Origin: Asterionellopsis glacialis
Taxonomy: Eukaryota; Bacillariophyta; Plagiogrammaphyceae; Rhaphoneidales; Asterionellopsidaceae
Direction: 5' to 3'
Assembly: GCA_014885115.2 (NCBI GenBank)
Contig: WKLE02006688.1
Coordinates: forward strand, 1-12,732
DNA length: 12,732 bases
The position numbers and the translations under genes were made by a program. Of this stretch, positions 7,392 to 12,732 are shown one piece after another; positions within the stretch are counted from its first letter, which is position 1, and every line of letters starts with the position of its first letter. The notes below the pieces were generated by a model that ran no database searches, was not told the DNA's origin, and was given only the letters and a program-made list of their open reading frames with translations.

Positions 7392-9672
7392 TTATGGAGT
7401 TCTTGATCAAAGAGATTGTATTTTCCCATGTTTGAGGATCAAACACTTGATTGCTAAATTCTAAGTACGTCTCAAGTGGATAGGCTTCAGTGCATGTCCT
7501 AATCGTTGTAAATACCAGGTTATGTGTATTTCGACTAGGCCCAGTAATCTGAAGAAATGACACAGCTGTAGTTTGAATCAACTCAAATATTTCAATTGGC
7601 AAATAGGCAAGTCTTGTCTTTTGAGCAGTCATATCAGAAACTTTGGAACTGTTTGAAATTACACTGGTTGCAAGGCTACGTGCTAGCAATGCTATTGACC
7701 ACAAAAAGAAGTAACCATGAACAGTTGCACTCCATCGAGACAGGGTTCCTTCCTTTCGACTTTGCTTGAAAATTGCAGCAATTGCATTCAGTACTTGCGG
7801 TGCATCACGAGCAAGTTTACCATCACCAAGAACAGGGTCCAATGCTAGACTAGTTTCTAGTAGTCCAAACATGTCTGATCCTGGCGAAGAAACGTTGTTC
7901 TCTTCAGATGACAAACTAAGTAGATGGAGAACATTTCGCAACCGATGGATTACATCACAACGAATCTTGGATGGAAATCCGGGCCGTAATAGAAAGCGTA
8001 CAAACTTGGTGAAGGCATCATACTGTGCGCCATACTCAATGTATGCGTTGCATAGATCACCCGCAAAATCTTCAAGCGCGAGCAACTCCTTTGCTGAAAT
8101 ACGCCCAGTAGCTTCACTTTTATCACCTATCAAGGAGAAGAGCTTTTCATCGTCTTCTTTGCTATCACTAGATCGATTTTTCCATGAAGTATGTGAATGG
8201 TCAAAGGAAGCTCTTGCAAAGTCATATTCATCCTGATTTTCTTCCTTGCTATTGCTGGTCATATACGTATCAAATAGAGTTATCATACGTGATTGAATCT
8301 CATCATGACGAATGATATTTTCAGGATACAAGCAAATGTTAAAAAGGTGGTACAATTTTGCTCCGGTAGCGACTTGGGTAGCATACGAATTCTTCATGGT
8401 GCCACTGGAGAGTTCAACATCAACGAGAAGTTGCAAACATGAAGATAGAATTGTGCAAACTTCTAACGTTGATTCCTTATTGGTCTGCCGATCGTGCGTA
8501 GGTTTGTCCTCACTGAAGACAGTTCCAGATAGGACATTCCATAACCAGAGCTTCCCGAGGGGTAGAAACTGCTCTTGGACCATAGACCTTGAAGTATCGC
8601 TGCCACTACTAGCAGGAGGTCTTAGATTTGGATTGTCAGCGTTACTGAGCAACGTTTCTAAGTCAAATGGGCTTGTTCCAAGACTACCGCCATTTGCCAT
8701 ACCAACGCCATGTAACAATTTGCTGCTGTGATTGAGTTGCATTCGAGAACTGGGGGTTCGGCATAGCTCTGTTAAAAACATGGATGGAATAGATGAGGCT
8801 TCTCCTGCTTTGTCATCATCTAAACTAGCAATCAAAGTGACTGGTTGAAAAATGAAGGGTCTTTGAAAAAAGTAAACAGCATAACGCTCTTCTCCTTTCT
8901 CAAGTCTTCCCAATAGTGTAAATGCCATCATTTGAAGAAATGGCAATACTTCTTTACCCTTCTTTCCTGAACAAGTCTTCATACCTGATGAGGCATACAT
9001 CCGCACTAAGAAAGTTGAAATGACAAATTGGCATTTATTGATCCATCCCCTTCGAGCACGGGATGCACAAAAAGATCTTTGGTTCTTTCGTCTCTGGGTC
9101 AAACCTCTATGGATGCAAGAATCCATCAGAGCTTTCAAAAAATCATTTTGTATGTTTTCCATTTCATCTTGGGGTTCGTCGTTGTTGTTATTATTGCTGT
9201 GATTATCGTGTGCGTTAATGCTACCACCACCACCAGCAGCAGCAGCAACAGCAGCCAATCCTGCTGATACAGCTCCCAGCAGTGTAGTAAACCGGTCCAA
9301 GATCGTACACGCTACAATCTCTTCATTCAACAGTGACAGCAATGAAGAGTACTTTGTGGACGGAGGAGTCTTCAAGTTTTCCTGTTGTTGGTCTAATTCA
9401 CCCCAATCTGCAATAAATACAAACTTGGAAAAATAATTTTCAAGTGCCCATTGTATCATACCACTTTGATAAAATATCATTTGTAATATTTTGACATACT
9501 CAGAGAGTTGTAGTAGTAGCATTGACAGTAGTGGCTGCTGTTGAGGATGTTGTAAAATTTTGGCAGTAATCATTGTTATGACTGAAGTCATAAGTTGTAA
9601 TCTTGATGCATAGAGCTTCACATGGTTTAGATTTGGAGATACTAGATTCATTGGAATATTGGGCTCTATGGT

Positions 9673-9704
<32 letters not shown>

Positions 9705-12700
9705 CATGAATAGCATCGCAGTAATGACGGTGATTTTGATTACGATCATCCGCTGTAGTATTCTTCTGCTTGCTGTTTTCCAATTCAACTGAAAAAGTTC
9801 GAATACATTGATTGACAAAAGATAACATCCAAGAATAAGATTCTTCTTCTATCAATTCAATAGATTGATGTCTTTGTTGTTGCTCTCCTTCTTTTTCCAT
9901 GTCTTTTGATTCATTCATGCTGCTTTCATCAACATTCTTGTTTGAAAGTGTTACATGTTTGATACAATCACAAAGTATAGCAAACGAAGAAAGATATTCC
10001 GGTGCCAATACGGGTGATGATGTTGTTGCTACTCTTGATGACGATGATGGAGACGAAGCAACGTCCGTATTATTATCCCTAGTAGGAATTGTTGTTGTTG
10101 TTGTAATTGTTTTGGAAACATGTGAAATCCCAAGAGTTGTAAAAGTTGTTGTACCATGAGATATACCAAGTCCATAACGTAACACAATTCTCCATAATAC
10201 AAGTGCTTGTTTTTGCAATGCAACAAAATCTTCTTCTTCTTCTTCCTTTACTTTGAATGGAGAGTATGATAATGATGGTGATTCTTCTTTTTCTTTATCT
10301 TGTTGGTGTCTTTCATCTACACGAGTGCAATCATTTCCAAGTGCCAAAATGGGTGGTACAATAATATTGATCCATTTCATCAAAGTTGATGCTACAATAC
10401 GTGACTGTTGTGCCAAGGTACATAACATGATGAGAGCTGGTAAGGCTACCTTGGGTTGTCCATACAACAATACACCCTCTTGTTGAGTACTTGTAGCAGA
10501 TATAGCTTTGTTTTCGTGTGCATCATCATCATTAGGATGATTATTATAATAAGGTGGCAATAATGTTGTTTGAGGTATTAAACATGACAATAATGATTCG
10601 TGTTGTACAATAGCTGTAGCAGCACCCGGTGATCGACAGGATAACAGTGTAAGTATACCACATATAGCTGCAATGGATTCTTCTACTATATAAACCTTGT
10701 ACGATACCAATTGTACCAATCTTGGTATGATTTGCATTTTACTTAACAATGTCCACAATGGATCTTTCCAAAATGCCTTGGCATCTACATTGGCAGATGT
10801 GGAAGATGAAAATGTAGCATATGCTGCAGCTGTTGGAGTATCTTTATTTTTCTTGTCGTGTTCATCATTACCATTTTCTTCTACAACCGTAATGGGTGGA
10901 TAGCATAATTCTAATGATGGTGTCATACATGTATCATCTAAACCATAATCTTGATAAAGTTGCTTGTCTGTCATCATGAGGAGGGAATCATCATCATTGG
11001 TAGTAGTATTGGTCCCAGTAGTAGTAGTAGTAGTAGAAGTAGTAGCAGCAGCAGTAGTAGTGACATTCATATCATGATCAGGATGGATTGCAAGGCGTAA
11101 AAGTGTATACAATGCTTGAAGTACATGTGCATGTACTACCATTGTATGAGACGCATTTGTAGTAGTAGCAGCAGTTTGAGAGGATGATATTGATGATGAT
11201 GTAGGAACACATTCTTCATCTAACAAACATCGTAAGGCTACAGGCAATAAGGTAGGGTATGTTCGTCGTTGGTGGACCACCCCTTCTTTATGTTTCCTTC
11301 TTTGATGTTGTAGTTCCAATTTTAAATCTTCTTGTAAGGTTGTATTGACAGTTTTCACAGCCCATAATACTTGTCTTGGGACAGTAGATCGTAATAAATT
11401 ACATGCATGTTCAAAATCATTCAAGTTATCATGAAAAGAAGCAGAAGCGGTGACATCTTTGTCTTTTTCGTTTGGTGATTGTATTGCGGTTGCTGGTAAA
11501 TCGATTCCTTTCATGGATGCAAATGCTACATCTAATTCATCTTCTGTTCGTATAGATGATAATAATGTTGCCATTTTTAATTTTTCTTCTTGTGATTGTT
11601 GTGACGGTAGTAGTAACGGCGACGACGGTTGTTTTTCATGCAATTGTTCTTGTTGTTGTTGTTGTTGCTGCTGCTGTTGATTTGTAGTAGTAAAAGAAAG
11701 AATGTTGTTTGTCTTGTTGGTAGAATCATTGGTATTTGTCGTTGTTGTTGTTGGTGGTGTTATTGTAGTTGACTTGGATGGTAATTTGTTTTGCTCTTTT
11801 ATCTTTTTTTGTTTTTGTTCATGTCGTTTTCGAAGGAATGCAATTGTTTCAGGTGATAATGCATGATTTAATTCTTCTTGCTCTTGACGTATTTCATCCA
11901 ATGACATTTGTTCCAACATGGAATTTGCTTCATTTTCAATCACACTAGTCGTATTATTGTGGTTGTTGTGGTTGTTGTTCTTTGCCGTAGTAGTGAAAGT
12001 CGTTGTATTGTCATCATGTGGACTGGCCTTGATTTGAGTTGCAGTATTATTAGGAGTTGTAGACGCAGTACCTTTGTTCCTCAAGACAAATTGAGATTTA
12101 GGTCGTACTGTGGACAATGTTGTCGATTGCATTGAAAATGGTACTTGTTGTTTCTTTTTTTGTTTGACAAATGTACCTAAAGGACGATCATGCATGGATG
12201 GATATCCTTGTGGTGTAGGACTTATAGTTTGACGAGAAGTAGCTTTGAATTTCGAATATTGGCCAGTCACACTTTTACCATTGCTGCGTTGAAAGGATGG
12301 CAACAATGGCAATGATGATGATGATGAACCACCACCACCATCAACACTACGAATAGGACGTTCCACAATTGATCCCAAGACAGTAGAAGGAGGACGATGT
12401 TGTTGGGGTTGTTGCTGTTGTGGTTCTTTTTGTTTCTGCAGTGGTGATGTCGTTGTCGTTGTCGTCGTTTTGCCTTTTTTCGTTTCTTTTTTCTTCTTGG
12501 TCGACGACGATCGAATCACGACAGGACTTTTTGTTGTTTTACAACGTATGACTTTAGCCGCTGGACCATCTGAAAATGTAGATGGATCTGATTCCATACG
12601 TTGTTGAAGTGATAATGTACGAAACGACGATACTGGTTTTGCCTTGTTCTGAGTGGCGCTTGTCGACAATGTCGACTTGCTTCCGACAACGGATGATGAC

Positions 12701-12720
12701 GTTGACAAAAGTGATGACAT
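7387..12720 (-). CDS. RPAP1: RPAP1 / MINIYO homologue, RNA polymerase II-associated
   Basis: One open frame of 1777 residues resembles RPAP1, which binds RNA polymerase II, takes part in its assembly and nuclear delivery with other RPAP/GPN factors, and in plants (MINIYO) promotes the switch to differentiation. The N-terminal RPAP1 box is clear at about 262-300 (MSLDEIRQEQEEL then IAFLRKRH), preceded by VLGSIVERPI at 114-123. A weaker RPAP1_C-like part, IDLP then LLRSTVPRQ, lies at 406-450. Helical-repeat-like segments recognisable from animal RPAP1 occur at 660-715 (IIPRLVQLVSYK), 752-785 and 835-852 (QALVLWRIVLRYGLG), with the conserved C-terminal block at about 1552-1605 (DLCNAYIEYG, FLLRPGFPSKIR). 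Animal RPAP1 is about 1400 residues; the excess here is Thr, Gln, Asn and Ser tracts. ATG at 12718-12720 has G at -3, but the frame remains open to the window edge, so the start is provisional. No internal intron is needed. Confidence 0.92.
9674..9703 (-). repeat. (AAC)10 triplet repeat coding poly-Asn in RPAP1
   Basis: Ten TTG triplets on the plus strand form a perfect 30-base microsatellite, read in the RPAP1 frame as AAC codons, giving a run of about ten Asn between IHD and TIEPN. It is the longest perfect triplet tract in the window and probably polymorphic. Confidence 0.9.
11017..11061 (-). repeat. Interrupted GTA/GCA triplet tract coding Thr/Ala
   Basis: A run of GTA-type triplets, interrupted by GAA and GCA units, reads in RPAP1 as an Ala/Thr-rich stretch around residues 555-575. 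The interruptions point to an older repeat than the perfect Asn and Gln tracts. Confidence 0.75.
11650..11679 (-). repeat. (CAA/CAG)10 tract coding Gln10 in RPAP1
   Basis: Ten TTG/CTG triplets on the plus strand read as ten Gln codons at residues 348-357. The CAA run is broken by a CAG block, so it is not perfectly uniform at the DNA level. It follows the RPAP1 N-terminal box by about 45 residues, in a Thr/Asn/Gln-rich linker. Confidence 0.88.
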
Positions 12721-12732
12721 GACTTCATCTGA

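Noticed and set aside
7270..7464. 64-codon plus-strand open frame overlapping the RPAP1 3' end
   Set aside because: It is antisense to the conserved end of RPAP1 and has no features of its own.
9020..9267. Plus-strand frames with poly-Leu and Val/Ile-rich ends suggestive of membrane peptides
   Set aside because: They come from reading the Asn/Ala triplet repeats of RPAP1 in the opposite strand.
9674..11679. Regular triplet arrays considered as CRISPR-like or centromeric repeats
   Set aside because: Repeat unit is three bases, in frame with a protein, and there are no spacers or palindromic repeats.
11450..11680. Plus-strand frame with a long Cys-rich end, resembling a metallothionein or Cys-knot peptide
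   Set aside because: The Cys run is the antisense reading of the CAA/CAG tract and neighbouring Ser/Thr codons of RPAP1; it is a shadow.

Overview
The window is nuclear DNA of a eukaryote. It is AT-leaning and intron-poor, with long single-exon genes, short (85-127 bp) GT-AG introns and runs of Gln, Asn, Thr and Ser coded by triplet repeats. These traits fit a microalgal stramenopile, most likely a diatom; that placement is an inference from style and gene content, not proof. No bacterial operon features, tRNA, rRNA, CRISPR array or transposase gene was found.

Layout. 1-1009: non-coding, with imperfect direct repeats and many GTACC/GGTAC palindromic motifs, ending in an A/C-rich leader. 1010-2611 (+): single-exon FAD-linked sugar-lactone oxidase of the L-gulonolactone/D-arabinono-lactone oxidase family. 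2612-3128: short convergent intergenic space with poly(A)-signal-like hexamers for both neighbours and a 16-bp palindrome. 3129-6429 (-): a four-exon SulP-family anion transporter of 992 residues after splicing, carrying a STAS domain with a long acidic/Ser-rich insertion and a C-terminal cyclic-nucleotide-binding domain. 6430-7386: intergenic, with two small hairpins. 7387-12720 (-): one long open frame of 1777 residues that is a homologue of RPAP1 (RNA polymerase II-associated protein 1; MINIYO in plants); its frame stays open to the window edge, so the true start could lie outside.

The three genes have no obvious shared pathway: redox/ascorbate-type metabolism, anion or solute transport, and RNA polymerase II assembly/transcription. 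The oxidase and the transporter converge, and the transporter and RPAP1 are in tandem on the minus strand.

The most interesting points are the single-chain SulP-STAS-cyclic-nucleotide-binding architecture with an apparently intact phosphate-binding cassette, the retained FAD-linking histidine in the lactone oxidase, the palindromic GTACC motif family in the non-coding DNA, and the crowding of triplet-repeat tracts into the N-terminal two-thirds of RPAP1. I saw no clear evidence of a wholly new system.
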